Counted from the first letter of the stretch, positions 46,305 to 57,244 are shown. The stretch is DNA of 64,000 nt from Epiperipatus broadwayi (GCA_028023455.1 JAQFVV010012416.1:2475767-2539766); one strand, 5' to 3'. Program-made: numbers and translations. The notes: generated by a model from the letters alone, not told the origin.

Positions 46305-47270
46305 GATGTGTGTGTGTTTAATAAAAAAAGATATATTAACCTTTAACTAAGGTTTAAAGTTTACATTTGGCTTAGAGATAATCTCTAGTTTAATAAATGA
46401 TTAATGATAATTATCACTGTATTGTTCTAGAGTGAGTAGCTTCAAAGTTGAGGGTAGAGAAAGTTCAACACTTGTAAATAAAAAAGTGACAATTTTCTAT
46501 CAACTTTATAACTGCCACTGCTTGTTTCTGTTATATATCCCCCCCCCCCAACTAGTCTTATTAAATAAAACTATAAAAAATTTATTCAAAAATCAAATTA
46601 TATGCATTTTTTTTACAACTTCAAAATATCAACATTTTATTATACAAAATTGTTACATTTTTATTTACAGCTGTCAAACTTACTCCACTCACAACTTTGA
46701 CACCGACCACCTCAGATAAATACAATAATGGTTATTACTAATCATTTTCTAAACTAAAGATTATCTCTAGCACAGATATAAACTTTAAACCTCAGTTAAA
46801 GATTAATATATCTGATTTTTTAATTTTAAACATACACACACATGGAGTTTTCACATTTATCATTCCCATGTGTAATATCTTTATAGATATATTAAACAAC
46901 CTCCATACTTCCCATTCTTTTTTAATTCATATAAATAAAGATACAATAAAAGACAAATAACCCGCAAGATTCATTTCATGCTAAACCACCATTCATCAGT
47001 TAGCCCAGGTCACTATCTCCCATATATATCTCTATTATATGAAGAATATTTATCTATGATAAATTTACATTTTATTTACCATTGTCAAACTCACACCACT
47101 CACAACTTTGACACTGTCCATCTTAGATAAATGCAATAATGATTATTATTAATCACTTTATAAATTAGAGATTATCTTTAGCACAGATATAAACTTTAAA
47201 TCTCAGTTAAAGATTAATATATGGGATTTTTTAATTTTAAACATACACACACACATGGATTCATTCACCT
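46305..47270. repeat. Triplicated unit: one inverted and two direct copies
   Basis: 46,305-46,460 is the inverse of 46,665-46,845. The latter is repeated directly at 47,070-47,262 (CTCACAACTTTGACAC, AGCACAGATATAAACTTTAA, AACATACACACACA in order). A family II hammerhead relic at 46,955-47,012 lies between the two direct copies. The copies at 46.7 and 47.1 kb are close to identical, so the duplication is fairly recent. Confidence 0.7.
46955..47012 (-). ncRNA. Family II hammerhead relic with intact core
   Basis: Minus strand: CUGAUGA at 46,999-46,993 and GAAA at 46,977-46,974. Stem III has two pairs, and AUC is the cleavage triplet (C17 at 46,968). Stem II has one or two mismatches and stem I only three or four adjoining pairs, so the fold is weaker than at 5,837. 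It belongs to family II by its flanking sequence. Confidence 0.5.
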
Positions 47271-48287
47271 TTCTCTTTAAATCATTTTATTATTCTCACC
47301 CAAAACATACACACACATGGAGTTATTCACCTTTCTCTTTAAACCATATTATTATTCTCATCCAGTGCGCATATGCGATAGTAATGAATTACCTGCTACT
47401 TATTTTGCCCTGCTGATTACTATGTGGAGGAAACCATAATGAATGCATGCACAATTAGAAATAGGGAAAATGCAGGAATCTTAAGTATGATTTATGTACA
47501 ATGTTTAATTGATGGGAAAAAAAACAATCACATTTGCTGGTTAATTTCTTTCACGTAAAATAAAATTTTACTTGCACATATTTTAATCATTAAAAAGTAA
47601 ATATATTTTAAGCATATAAAATAATATTACATGTAAATTGCTCATGTGGAGTAAATTATTTATATACTCTATAGATTTGCCATGCCTGGTTTAAATATTT
47701 ACTTACTTTCAAACATATAGACCAAAGAGTTAGAGTATGATTGAAAATTTCAAACCCACTGAATTATTTATAAATTATTAAATAAAAACAATTACTTTAA
47801 AAAGCATAATAATTCCCTTAAATTTTTATATGTTTGTAAAAAGTATTGTTTAACACGAAAGAAAAATATTATTTTCGTTTTTCTTTTAAAAATAAGAAAA
47901 CGTGTGTTTTTAAGACATTGGCATAAATAATTCATTTGGTAATCAAAGTTAATTTATTTTTAAATGTTTATCAAACAATAGCCTCACAGATGAAAAGACT
48001 GGCTTGTGAATTCCAAATGTCATTTTACTCAGCAGAAAGCTTACCTATAAAAAAATAAAAGTATTTTTCAAAGCACTGAAGTGAAATTATTGAGAGTTAA
48101 AGTCAAATTGAAGATTAGTTTATCATTTGAGTTTAAATTCAGTTAAAATCAGAAGTAAAAGATAACACTGTAGCAATGATTATAAGACTAATTATTACTG
48201 GCTGAATCAAATATTGGACACTGATCACAATGACAGGAAGGTTATCATTTAGCATTGAAAAGATACTTTTTAATATATTCTTCAACC
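47271..48287. other. AT-rich, nothing recognised
   Basis: No repeat or frame of note. The stretches 50,771-51,930, 52,292-52,835, 53,801-54,780 and 55,098-55,791 are similar, except that 54,085-54,240 may be another decayed end of the HHR foldback family. Confidence 0.4.
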
Positions 48288-48302
48288 AAAACTATGAACT
48301 CT

Positions 48303-48410
48303 GTCGAGCGTTGTTAGCCGAGAGGTCATCGCAACCGCCTTGCAAGCAAGTAGTTGGTTGCAGACGGTAGTGGGGTCGCGTCCCGGCCGATGCTATGACA
48401 TAGGGGAAAA
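48303..48410 (+). mobile_element. tRNA-derived SINE with perfect 15-bp target duplication
   Basis: Contains TTAGCCGAGAGGTCATCGC, the tRNA-like middle, GGGGTCGCGTCCCGG (B box with one changed base) and TATGACA before an A-rich end. Flanked by AAAACTATGAACTCT at 48,288-48,302 and 48,411-48,425. The perfect duplication indicates a recent insertion. Confidence 0.8.
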
Positions 48411-49060
48411 AAAACTATGAACTCTCACACTCACATTATTATGGTCTATAGAATGTGGGACTAAAGAATCTTAGAAATGTATCAACATCATGCTAAATAG
48501 TTCTCAGACTTGAAGAAATGCCATACTGGAAAAATTTAAGACTGAGCTCTGAAATGACAATATTTTATCTGTGTGATGTTAAATTGAATCACAAACCTGA
48601 TCTGCCAAACTGCCTACTTAGAAAATAATTAGAAAATCTACCTTGTATTTAAACCAGGATTACATATAACTTTGTCCAAGATTTAAATAATATTATACTA
48701 ATTTTAGACATCACTACACAAAAAAAAAAAAAAAAACCAAACTATGAAGATTCATCACCGATAATTTAAAAGATGAAGTCATTTAAGGTAACTACGACAC
48801 TAGTATTTGCATAAATAGCAAATTATTTTCTTTCTCTCAAACATTATTATTTGCAGCCTTTCTGCTTTCCGCCATTTACATTCAATTAACAGATGCCTAA
48901 TATTTTCTATGCTTTCCTTACACAACTTGCAGACTAAATCACCCACATTTTCCATTTACATGTATAATTCCCTGTTGCTAAAGATCCCATTCAAGCCTTA
49001 AATAATAAACTACTTTCTTAGTTATTATCATAAATTAACTCACACCTAATATTTCATTTA

Positions 49061-49061
<1 letters not shown>

Positions 49062-49094
<33 letters not shown>

Positions 49095-49132
49095 TAAATG
49101 TATATATATATATATATATATATATAAACATT
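49062..49132. repeat. (TA)n microsatellite at the PLE dimer border
   Basis: Two long TA runs separated by AAGTAAATG. The second run and this spacer mirror the LINE sequence at the insertion point, so the TA stretch has been lengthened or duplicated at the junction. Confidence 0.85.
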
Positions 49133-49301
49133 ACAAGCATAAAGCTAAACTAGTCAATATAAAATCAAAACTATCCCAAATCTAAAATTAAACCAGACCA
49201 GCATAAAAATAATATTAAAACACAACCTAAGGTTTCACTGCTACAAGCAGACTTCTCAAGTGTAAAGAACTACAAAAAAAAACCACACATTATATATACT
49301 A

Positions 49302-49505
49302 TTAAAAACTACCCACAAATCCATTCACTTCCCATCCACCCTTAATATTAAAAGAACTCTTAAATAAGTTAATTGCTTCAGAATAATAAATTTTCAATAA
49401 TAAAGACTCTTTAATTCTTCTTTTGATTTCATTTCTCTCAAAGAAGACAACCTTAGCTTCATCAAAATCAATAGTGTGGCCTGTATCTTTTTCATGGACA
49501 TACAA
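49302..49505 (-). pseudogene. PLE GIY-YIG endonuclease C-terminal fragment (left arm)
   Basis: A 67-aa open piece with HEKDTGHTIDFDEAKVVFFE, then ERNEIKRRIKESLL and INLFKSSF. This order (H, TGHxIDFDxAK, a Glu, an R-rich helix with ES, then a late Asn) is the C-terminal part of the GIY-YIG nuclease fused to Penelope-like reverse transcriptases. The GIY-YIG strand and the RT itself are missing, so it cannot be functional. It is one arm of a head-to-head inverted repeat; its partner at 49,517-49,720 differs at three residues. Confidence 0.65.
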
Positions 49506-49516
49506 AGCTTGTATGT

Positions 49517-49720
49517 TTGTATGTCCATGAAAAAGATACAGGCCACACTATTGATTTTGATGAAGCTAAGGTTGTCTTCTTTGAGAGAAATGAAATCAAA
49601 AGAAGAATTAAAGAGTCTTTATTATTGAAATTTTATTATTCTGAAGCAATTAACTTATTTAAGAGTTCTTTTAATATTAAGGGTGGATGGGAAGTGAATG
49701 GATTTATGGATAGTTTTTAA
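49517..49720 (+). pseudogene. PLE GIY-YIG endonuclease C-terminal fragment (right arm)
   Basis: The same 67-aa PLE endonuclease fragment in opposite orientation, starting 11 bases from its partner. The close match of the two arms means either a recent duplication or conversion within the hairpin. Downstream, the arm continues through untranslated element sequence to a (TA)n border at 49,860-49,874. Confidence 0.65.
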
Positions 49721-50269
49721 TAGTATATATAATGTGTGGTTTTTTTTGTAGTTCTTTACACTTGCGAAGTCTGCTTGTAGCAGTGAAACCTTAGGTTGTG
49801 TTTTAATATTATTTTTATGCTGGTCTGGTTTAATTTTAGATTTGGGTAGTTTTGATTTGATATATATATATATAAACATAAACTCTTTTTACTCTCCATA
49901 CTAGTTCTCCATCTCTTCAACTCCCTATTCTTTATTAATGCATCTATTCTTCAATCCCATTTTTTACCACTATAACACTCAACAATTCTCCTAATACAAT
50001 CACCCCACCTTTTGCACAAATATACTGATATAAATTCTTTATCCAAATCTTCTGAATACCACATTACCTTCCTCCCCCATCTTATTACCTACCCTTTATT
50101 CATAACATAATTAAATACAATTTTGGCTCTTTTATTATCCATAAACTCCACTGGACATTTTCATTTTGCTTTTTGCATCCCTCATATAAAAGTTTGACCA
50201 TTCCATTTCTCCCTAAATTGCCTCCTTTGCAGTCCACATATTTGCATCTAATGCATTGTCTTCCTAGCA

Positions 50270-50765
50270 AACTATTCATATAGTAGTGCCATCCAGTGAA
50301 AGCCTTGATAATCCATGGATGCAAAATTTTTTTGCATAAAATCCTTATCTAGTGCCTACCTATTTGATATTCCCAATTAGTTCCCTTAAGGCTTTTAAAA
50401 AATATTGATAATTGTCATTTGAAGACACCAACATATATTGATACTGACTTGGATTCAGATCTGTATGACTACACAAGTGATTTAGCTTAGATTGTCAATA
50501 TTATGTTTTCATCTTGGACTCATAACTTTTTAGTTAACTAAATAGATAAAAGGTGGCTGTTGGAGGGTTGCATTAGATTCTAAAATCTAGGTGCAGTGCT
50601 CTCAGATCCAAGGCTCTCACTGATGAAAGCCACAAGCTAGAAATTAGTCTGAAGATATTGGATGAGTAGGCACTAGATAGAGGTTTTATGCACAAACTTT
50701 CTTGCATTTAATGATTATCAAGGCTTGCACTAAATGGCGTTATTATATGGAGAGTTTGCTACTGT
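50270..50765. mobile_element. HHR foldback element, long form, abutting LINE-B
   Basis: A left partial arm (50,273-50,400, minus orientation) and a right arm with the complete ribozyme and downstream region (50,606-50,765). The sequence between them (about 50,420-50,600) matches, inverted, 31,125-31,290, so it is the native region upstream of the ribozyme and not random spacer. The element truncates the LINE-B copy at 50,267. Confidence 0.6.
50606..50663 (+). ncRNA. Hammerhead ribozyme motif, family I, with compensatory stem II change
   Basis: Plus-strand copy with CUGAUGA at 50,620-50,626, GAAA at 50,640-50,643 and the GUC triplet ending at 50,649. Stem II reads AGC/GCU (50,628-50,630 with 50,636-50,638), where the 31.0 kb copy has GGC/GCC, so both sides of one pair changed together. 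The second pair of stem III is U-G instead of C-G. The outer stem I helix (50,606-50,611 with 50,658-50,663) is intact; the inner helix has lost one base and has a mismatch. Confidence 0.65.
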
Positions 50766-51937
50766 GTTTTTTCCCTTTATAAACGTATCAGCAATTCGAA
50801 TTCATAGTTAAAAAGTTGGATTACTGTACAATTTTATTAACAATTAGAATTCTGTAGATTATTTTAGATTTTTATTATCTTTTGAGGGAAAAATGTACAA
50901 TTTCTAAAAGTTTAAGACTCCGAACTTACACTAATAGGCTGCCACGTATATGCACACATACGAATATATCGGTTTATTAATCCTTTTTTTTTAAACAAAC
51001 CAAATGTTATTAATATTAAGCCATCAAAATTAATAACAAAAAATTAGCAACACATGATTTATGATAGTTTAAATAAATAATAATCTACTACGACTCAAAG
51101 CAAATATATCACATTAATTTGACATTTATTATAATTTTATAGCAGCGTAAACGAATTTACTGCAAGTAGTATTTTATTGAAATATAACCAGCTTTTGCTT
51201 ACTTTCTTATATTTCCAGTGGGGAATAAAGTTAGCGAAGAAAGGTTTAACAGTGAATAACATGTGACATCAGAGTTATAATTTTCGTTTAAAACATGTGT
51301 TTAGTATATTTTTCCTGAGAATAAATATTGCATTTGTAAAACTTTGAGACTTTAAATAATTTAATACCTAAATTGCTTTGCTAATAAATTTTCGATATTT
51401 ATACGTATAATTATTTGCATCTGCCTAAAAGGAGCGTCTATATTTTTTATGTCTAGTTACAAAAAAATGTAATACACACACTTCATATATATATATATAG
51501 AAAGAATTATGTTCATATCAATAAGCTTATTATGAGTAAACTAATAATAGATGACTCTGGGTATATTAAGAAAATGTGAAATGTTGGTATTACCTTTCCT
51601 AAATAAAAGGTCAAAGAGGCCTACAATTGAAATAAAACTGGAAGTCATTAAAATATACAGAAGCCAATGTTATATCTATATATATAGGAAAGTGAAATGG
51701 TTTGGGTTCAATGTCTTGGGATTTTTAAGTTTTAAGGAAATAATGTTGCTTAATGTACAATTACATTTCTTTTAGCTTCAAGTCCTAAATCTTAATTGCT
51801 GAAGGCAAATTGGTATAAAAATGAGGATCATACATAGTGAGATGGGACCAATGAACTTAAATATAAGGGATCAGGTAAACAGATATAGCTCAAACATTAT
51901 ATAAAAATCTATCTCAAAATTTTAATCATGGTGTCAA

Positions 51938-52291
51938 TTGGAAATGCATTCATTTATAAAAGTAGTAGAAAATATATTACTGGATGAAGTACTGATTCAT
52001 ACAGGCATCAAATTTCTGTACGGGAAATTTCCAACTACAACATTTACAAGAAGATTCTTAGATGTTCCTTTGCCCAGATCTTGTAAATTATGTGGATCAC
52101 ATAAAGAATTATACTTAAGATCAAATTTAATCTTTTGCAATATCCCATTAAGCAAAATTTTGATATATTTTTTTGATAGATGTCAAAAAGACGATAAGAA
52201 CTGCATTATCATTTCTACAATTAATATGCTATTAAGATGTAAAGCAATGTCCCAAATTACACACCTATTATTCTGTTTAACAATTCTATAA
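51938..52291 (+). pseudogene. LINE C-terminal zinc-knuckle-like fragment
   Basis: A 117-aa open stretch with GIKFLYGKFPT, then SCKLCGSHKELYLRSNLIFC and LSKILIYFF. The order LYGxxPT...CxLC...HL-like...C...W/F resembles the zf-RVT region at the C-terminus of many non-LTR retrotransposon proteins. The His of the motif is not clear and no reverse transcriptase is seen upstream. It is probably a relic of a third LINE type. An unrelated chance frame is the alternative. Confidence 0.4.
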
Positions 52292-52835
52292 ATACCAGGG
52301 AAAGCAGTATTATAGAGACTTGAAACACGTACCAAAAATTTTTTAGATTTATAATGTGGCCACAGAAATTATTTAATTCATGAAATCAATTATCACGTAG
52401 GTAAGATGTGGATTGACAATTGCACCATCATTAACGAACATCTGGGTTTTATGTAGTAATATATTTTACATACTTAAATTGAGAGTAAGAAAGACAGTAA
52501 TCAGCCAAATACATCAATGTCTTTTCTAAATGCAATATATCAAGTTTTGATTTGAATAGGTTTTTTTTCTGCTAGTTTTAATATCTATATGTCAACATCT
52601 TGAACATTCGAAAAAGAAAACGTAATTCAGTATTATAATTTATAGAACTTGCTGAGTCTTCTTCCAATCACTAAGACCAGAGTTATAGCATTAATTATCT
52701 GAAGGATGTATTGTGAAATTAATGTCTGCCTTATTTAGCTAGCAGATTATGGCTGCTATGGTTTTGGTCTTGGTGGTCAAAAGCATACTCACCATGAATA
52801 ATCTTTTCCAAATATTCACAATGTTACTCTCTCTC

Positions 52836-52895
52836 TATATATATATATATATATATTCAGTATGTTACTCTCTCTCTATATATATATATATATAT
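52836..52895. repeat. Duplicated CT/TA microsatellite
   Basis: TATGTTACTCTCTCTCTATA occurs twice, each time followed by a TA run, just upstream of the 52.9-53.3 kb composite repeat. Confidence 0.85.
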
Positions 52896-52924
52896 TGATA
52901 GTAAATATGAAACAAATTTTTACT

Positions 52925-53305
52925 TGATAGGCTTTGAACATTCCATCATCAGATTTTCAATGAAATGGATGGCTGAAGAGTTGTTGTGGGTTGGAGTAGT
53001 TTGAAGCCTGTCCATTAAAGTATGAAGATTGGTTATCTTAATATAAAGCTGAGCACAGATTGTATATATGTGTGTGGAGATGGTAATCTGGGCCAACTGA
53101 TAAATTACTGGTTTAGCATGAAATATGCATATTGGTGATTATTTATCTTTTCAACATGTGTGTGATCAGGTGAGTCAGCAATATGAGTTGGCATGGAGAG
53201 CTGAGGGTCGTATGAAAGTCAGAGTTCGAATCCCTTATATATTACATTATATATGTGCAGGTGTGTGTAAGCCTGCACAATGTATTAATTTGTATATAAT
53301 AAAGT
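52925..53305 (+). mobile_element. Long composite: upstream module, (TA)n, hammerhead relic, tRNA-like SINE
   Basis: 52,925-53,058 is a module also found inverted at 6,527-6,660 and partly direct at 6,670-6,735. Then come a TA run, the hammerhead relic (53,081-53,147) and a tRNA-like region with TCAGAGTTCGAATCCC at 53,219-53,234 as B box. The tail contains an imperfect hairpin (TGCAGGTGTGTGTAAGCCTGCA). This is the most complete layout of the composite family here. Confidence 0.55.
53081..53147 (+). ncRNA. Family II hammerhead relic upstream of a tRNA-like module
   Basis: The core reads CUGAUAA, so the catalytic G8 is A. GAAA is present and the near part of stem I (CCAA with UUGG) is retained. 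It follows a TA run at 53,062-53,068 and leads directly into the tRNA-like module at 53,150-53,300, the same order as at 5.7-5.9 kb. Confidence 0.45.
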
Positions 53306-53639
53306 AGTTTTTTTAAATGTTATAATACTATATCTTGTGTCTATAGATAAGAAAACTTTTCAGTAGATGTTTTTAGAAAAGGGTGAAGAGAACCGTTCCT
53401 AGAGACTTGTTAAGTTTTTTAATTATATATATAACAACAATAAAAAAAATCATATTACATAGGTTTTTTTCAATGAAATATATATAGAAAAAGATATAAA
53501 ACAGATATATTCTTCTATTTAATTTAATAATTATTGAAGTGAATCTTGTTAAGCATAAAAAGATTTATTGTATCAGATTTGCTGATAAGATCACAATAGA
53601 CATAAGTAATGGGAATAAGATTAAATGAAAATAGTGTTG

Positions 53640-53800
53640 GATAAAGTTGTCTGGTGTAGAGATTAGTTTATCCGTCTGTCATATCCATGACTGAGAATCC
53701 ACTCCAAATAAACTTTAGGATTTTTTTCAGTTTGCAGATAAATAACACACAGCCAACTCAATCTACTATTTAGGGTCAGTCAATTAAGGTGTGTCTAGTT
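53640..53800 (+). mobile_element. tRNA-Asp-like SINE, 3'-truncated copy
   Basis: Shows the best-preserved head of the family: GTGTAGAGATTAGTTTATCC, then CCGTCTGTCATATCC, then a decayed B-box region, followed by GGATTTTTTTCAG. The match with the other copies fades after about 53,800. Confidence 0.5.
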
Positions 53801-54794
53801 TTTATTGGATGGTGAGTAAGTCTCAACTTAATCTGAGTTTATCAAATAAATGATAATACCACTGATGGACAGATATCATATTTCTTTGAATGGTAAGACA
53901 ATGATTCAATATTACCTTACTTAATTTTACTTTATCTTTAAGTTTTAGCAATACAGAATGCAATCAACATTAAAACAATAAATGTGTAATGAAAGTATAA
54001 ATTAGTACTTTTCAATATTTGGAAAGTTATCAACAAAACATCACAAAAACACCATGACTTTATTTATACTTATCATGAGTTTTTAGAAGCAATACTTCAC
54101 TCCATTTGCTCTATTCTAGAGCCATCTATTGGAAGTTTATGTAATTAATGAATGCTAGATGATGGTTATACTACTCTACATCTTTAATTTAATTCACTCA
54201 AATGCTCCTCATTAAAAAGAGCTGTAAACCAGAAAATAATCTAAATAAGTGGACATAATAGCAATACAATTTAAGATATTTTGATTACTCAAGCTGTTAA
54301 GTATTGCTTTTTAAACAAATTATAGTAAGAACTGCAGTAAGTAAAACACTATAATCCACCATACATGCTTATTGAACTTAAGAAAGATAAATTGATTATT
54401 TTAAGTGTAACTCTATAAGACACATAACAACTAACTATTCCATAAATAAAGATTTTGACAAACCATCTGAAAGTCTGTGCTCATATACCCTATATTACAA
54501 ATTGATTATTGTTTTATTGTTTGACTAATATTTTACTATTTATTTTCTGCTTATAAGAGATTATATATATATATAAGAAGTGTATTCAGCTAATAAAAAA
54601 TAATAATAAGGTTTATGCTTAGAGGTCATGTGATGTTTGGGCATAGAAGTACCATATCGAGCTTCAATCTAAAGACCGTTAACTTTTAAGTCCAAAACTC
54701 TACACTGTACCATGCAATATAGTACATTCAGTATTGAAAACCATGATTGTGAATCTTCATATGACTTAATCACTTCCATATAATGTTATGTCCT

Positions 54795-55083
54795 TAAAAC
54801 AGGCAAAACTCACTATAAGTATTCCCACACACAGCAAGCTAGAGTAATCAATGGATGCCAGAAGGCTTGTGCATAAAATCCCCATCTAGTACCTACTCAT
54901 CCAATATCCCCAGACTAGTTTCTGGCTTGTGGGATATTGGATGAGTAGGCACTAGATGGGGATTTTATTCACAAGCCTTCTGGCATCCATTGATTACTCT
55001 AGCTTGCTGTATGTGGCAATACATATAGTGAGTTTGCCTGTTTTAACAGCAGTTATACACAAGCATAAGAGGTGGTGGTCATG
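54795..55083. mobile_element. HHR-derived foldback element with perfect 14-bp target duplication
   Basis: Flanked by TAATGTTATGTCCT at 54,781-54,794 and 55,084-55,097. The arms are near-perfect inverted copies meeting at about 54,930; the right arm is followed by about 45 extra bases. The left arm runs past the family I cleavage site. The right arm begins within a few bases of it, so no complete ribozyme remains. Confidence 0.72.
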
Positions 55084-55799
55084 TAATGTTATGTCCTCTG
55101 ACAAGATTCAGAATTTATAAAAGTATCACTGTGCATTATATGAATTACCTAGTTATTGATCTTCATTATCTTTCTCTCTCTGATTGTTATGAAATAGAGT
55201 CCTGAATGGTTTGAAAAAGTGATAATGTAGATGACTTTGGAGCTCAAGGTTTATGTGGCCAACTCAATTCTGTTATTTGCAGTGTTTGAACTTTTACAAA
55301 CTCCTAAACAATAAACTATTTGATTATTGAAATACTGTGATAAAAAGATGTTTTAGCAAATCTAAGTTTTTTTTTAATATTGTGAGATATAATGCAAAAT
55401 TGCATTATAAAAAATAATTAAAATAATTAAAAAATTTCATCTTAAACATTCTATTCTCAAAAAAAAATGGTGGCAAAAAAAATTATAAACACTGAATGCT
55501 TTAGTGTCAGGAAGATCATGTGACATTTGAGTTAAACACCAAAAGTAATTCATTCTTGAATCATCCATTCTATCACTGCACTCAGCAACACTATGATGGG
55601 GAGTGAAATTCTCTACTATCTGAAATATGACTATTGCAATGTGAACAATTATGCTCAAAGACTATAATCTGCATAGAGAGTACTAGTGCAGTGATCACGC
55701 TCCACTATTTGTGACAACATATTTTATTTTTACTATACTACAACCCACCATATATAATCTTAATTCAGTGCAGTATTGATTTTAGAACATATAATATAT

Positions 55800-56027
55800 C
55801 AGGGGTGGGCAATTGTTTTGGCTCAGGGGCCGCAGAGGTTGGCGGAGAGCCGCATTGGAGGCCACTTTGTGGAAGCGAAGGTTAGTGGAGGGCCGCACCT
55901 TTTTTTCATGACACAATAAACACACTGCTTTATTCCCTGTATTACCAAAGAAATATTTGTTTGTCCATTCTTTATTAAACACATGACATTCATCACCGAT
56001 TTTACATTTTTTCGGAGGGTTCATGGT
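55800..56027 (-). pseudogene. hAT transposase N-terminal BED-type zinc finger remnant
   Basis: From a Met at about 56,027 the frame reads MNPPKKCKIGDECHVFN, then EWTNKYFF, KAVCLLCHEK and NLRFHK. This is the beginning of Charlie-group hAT transposases (also seen in GTF2IRD2-like proteins): a conserved FN-EW-KYFF block followed by a CxxC...H BED-type zinc finger. The catalytic core is deleted and the frame runs into the terminal repeat. It records the autonomous parent and cannot act as a transposase. Confidence 0.7.
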
Positions 56028-56294
56028 TTCACTAAAGTTGGAAATGTACATATTTGCTAATGCAAAGACAAAATTGAAATTAACCAGATCAACTGGAAAA
56101 GCACTGCACATCATATCTACACTGTGCATGTGTATTGATGTGGCCATCCTAGTGGAAAATATGAGATGAATCTTCAGTCATGGACGGGAAGGAAATCTCA
56201 GTACAAAGCAGATTTTTCTGATTGTCTTGGAGGGCCACATAAAAACTCTTAGTGGGCCACATGTGGCCCTCAGGCCACTATTTGCCCACCCCTG
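55800..56294 (-). mobile_element. hAT-type non-autonomous transposon, 495 bases
   Basis: Terminal inverted repeats CAGGGGTGGGCAA lie at 55,800-55,812 and inverted at 56,282-56,294. The flanks TAATATAT (55,792-55,799) and TACTATAT (56,295-56,302) form an 8-bp target duplication with one mismatch, as expected for hAT elements. The interior retains the start of a transposase on the minus strand. The base composition is much richer in G and C than the surroundings. Confidence 0.82.
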
Positions 56295-56339
56295 TACTAT
56301 ATAATATATAATAAATTATATTAATTAATAATCAAAATA

Positions 56340-56455
56340 TATAAAATGCGCTAACACGCACAAGCACACAAAGCTAAAAACAAATAAAGAAATATATAAA
56401 ATGCGCTAACACTTGTGCATGTTAGTACATTTTATATATTTTGATTCATAATTAG
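56340..56455. repeat. Short tandem and inverted duplication
   Basis: ATATATAAAATGCGCTAACA occurs at 56,338 and 56,391, and an inverted form (TGTTAGTACATTTTATATAT) at about 56,428. It is probably a small local rearrangement. Confidence 0.6.
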
Positions 56456-57244
56456 CCACAAAGTATAAACTATTTGCTTATTAATAAATAATGTTAATTA
56501 ATAATATTAGTTAATATAATTGTAGTAATTATATAATTATAGAAGCCACATATTGTACTACCAATGTGATATTGTAGTCTATTTTGTATTGGTGCCAGTA
56601 ATATGAGAAAGAGTAAGAATCTGTCCAACACTTTGGAAAAAGGTAAATTTATTAAAAATATTAGGCAAAGGAGATGTTTGAAACAACTGTGTTTAATATA
56701 AAAAAACAAAACTATATATGTTTTACAATTCTAAACTAAAAGTTTATTCTCAAAAAAAAAAAAGTGATCAAATAAAAAAAAGTATAAAAGTTAAATATGG
56801 ATAATATGCAAGACCAGCTGTATTGAAATTATGCCATTACATGGTTAACATGACTTTTGGAAGGCACATATATCTTCAAAATAACTTCTCCAACTTCCTC
56901 CATTTGTTTTTTTTTTTTTTAAACAAAAAACTGTAGAAATAATAATTAAAAAGCAAGTCTGCTAAAAGCTTCAACTTTTAACCAGTTACTTAACAAAGTT
57001 GTACAAAAGTAAACAAATGATGTAGACAATCAAATATTATTTAGCTCAAAATAAAATGACAATACATGATGGATCGTTTAATGTAATTTATCCAGTACTT
57101 TGATATTATTCCTGCTGTGATATATTACTCCAGTGGCATTTGCATATGGTAATATTTATTCAAAGTTTCCATTTATAATGTCATGGCAACCAAGAATCCT
57201 GGTTTAACTAATCTATGTCAAATAAACTGATCTCTCCTTTCCAA

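Larger units (their letters stand above)
49063..49875. mobile_element. Inverted PLE dimer (foldback) bordered by (TA)n
   Basis: Two nearly identical arms of about 350-370 bases meet head to head at about 49,509 with almost no spacer. Both outer edges are long (TA)n tracts (49,062-49,132 and 49,860-49,874). The left arm carries about 30 extra bases at its outer end, which the right arm lacks but the 17.3 kb relative keeps. The unit sits in a LINE-B copy. Inverted, partly truncated arrangements are known for PLE insertions. Confidence 0.75.
48846..50267 (-). mobile_element. LINE-B copy split by a PLE foldback insertion
   Basis: Two halves of one LINE-B copy: 48,846-49,062 matches about 34,360-34,570, and 49,876-50,267 matches the adjoining 34,575-34,960. 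The 813 bases between them are an inverted PLE repeat bordered by (TA)n. The interruption falls exactly at the short TA stretch that the other two LINE copies carry uninterrupted. The 5' side is cut by a second foldback element starting at about 50,270. Confidence 0.75.
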
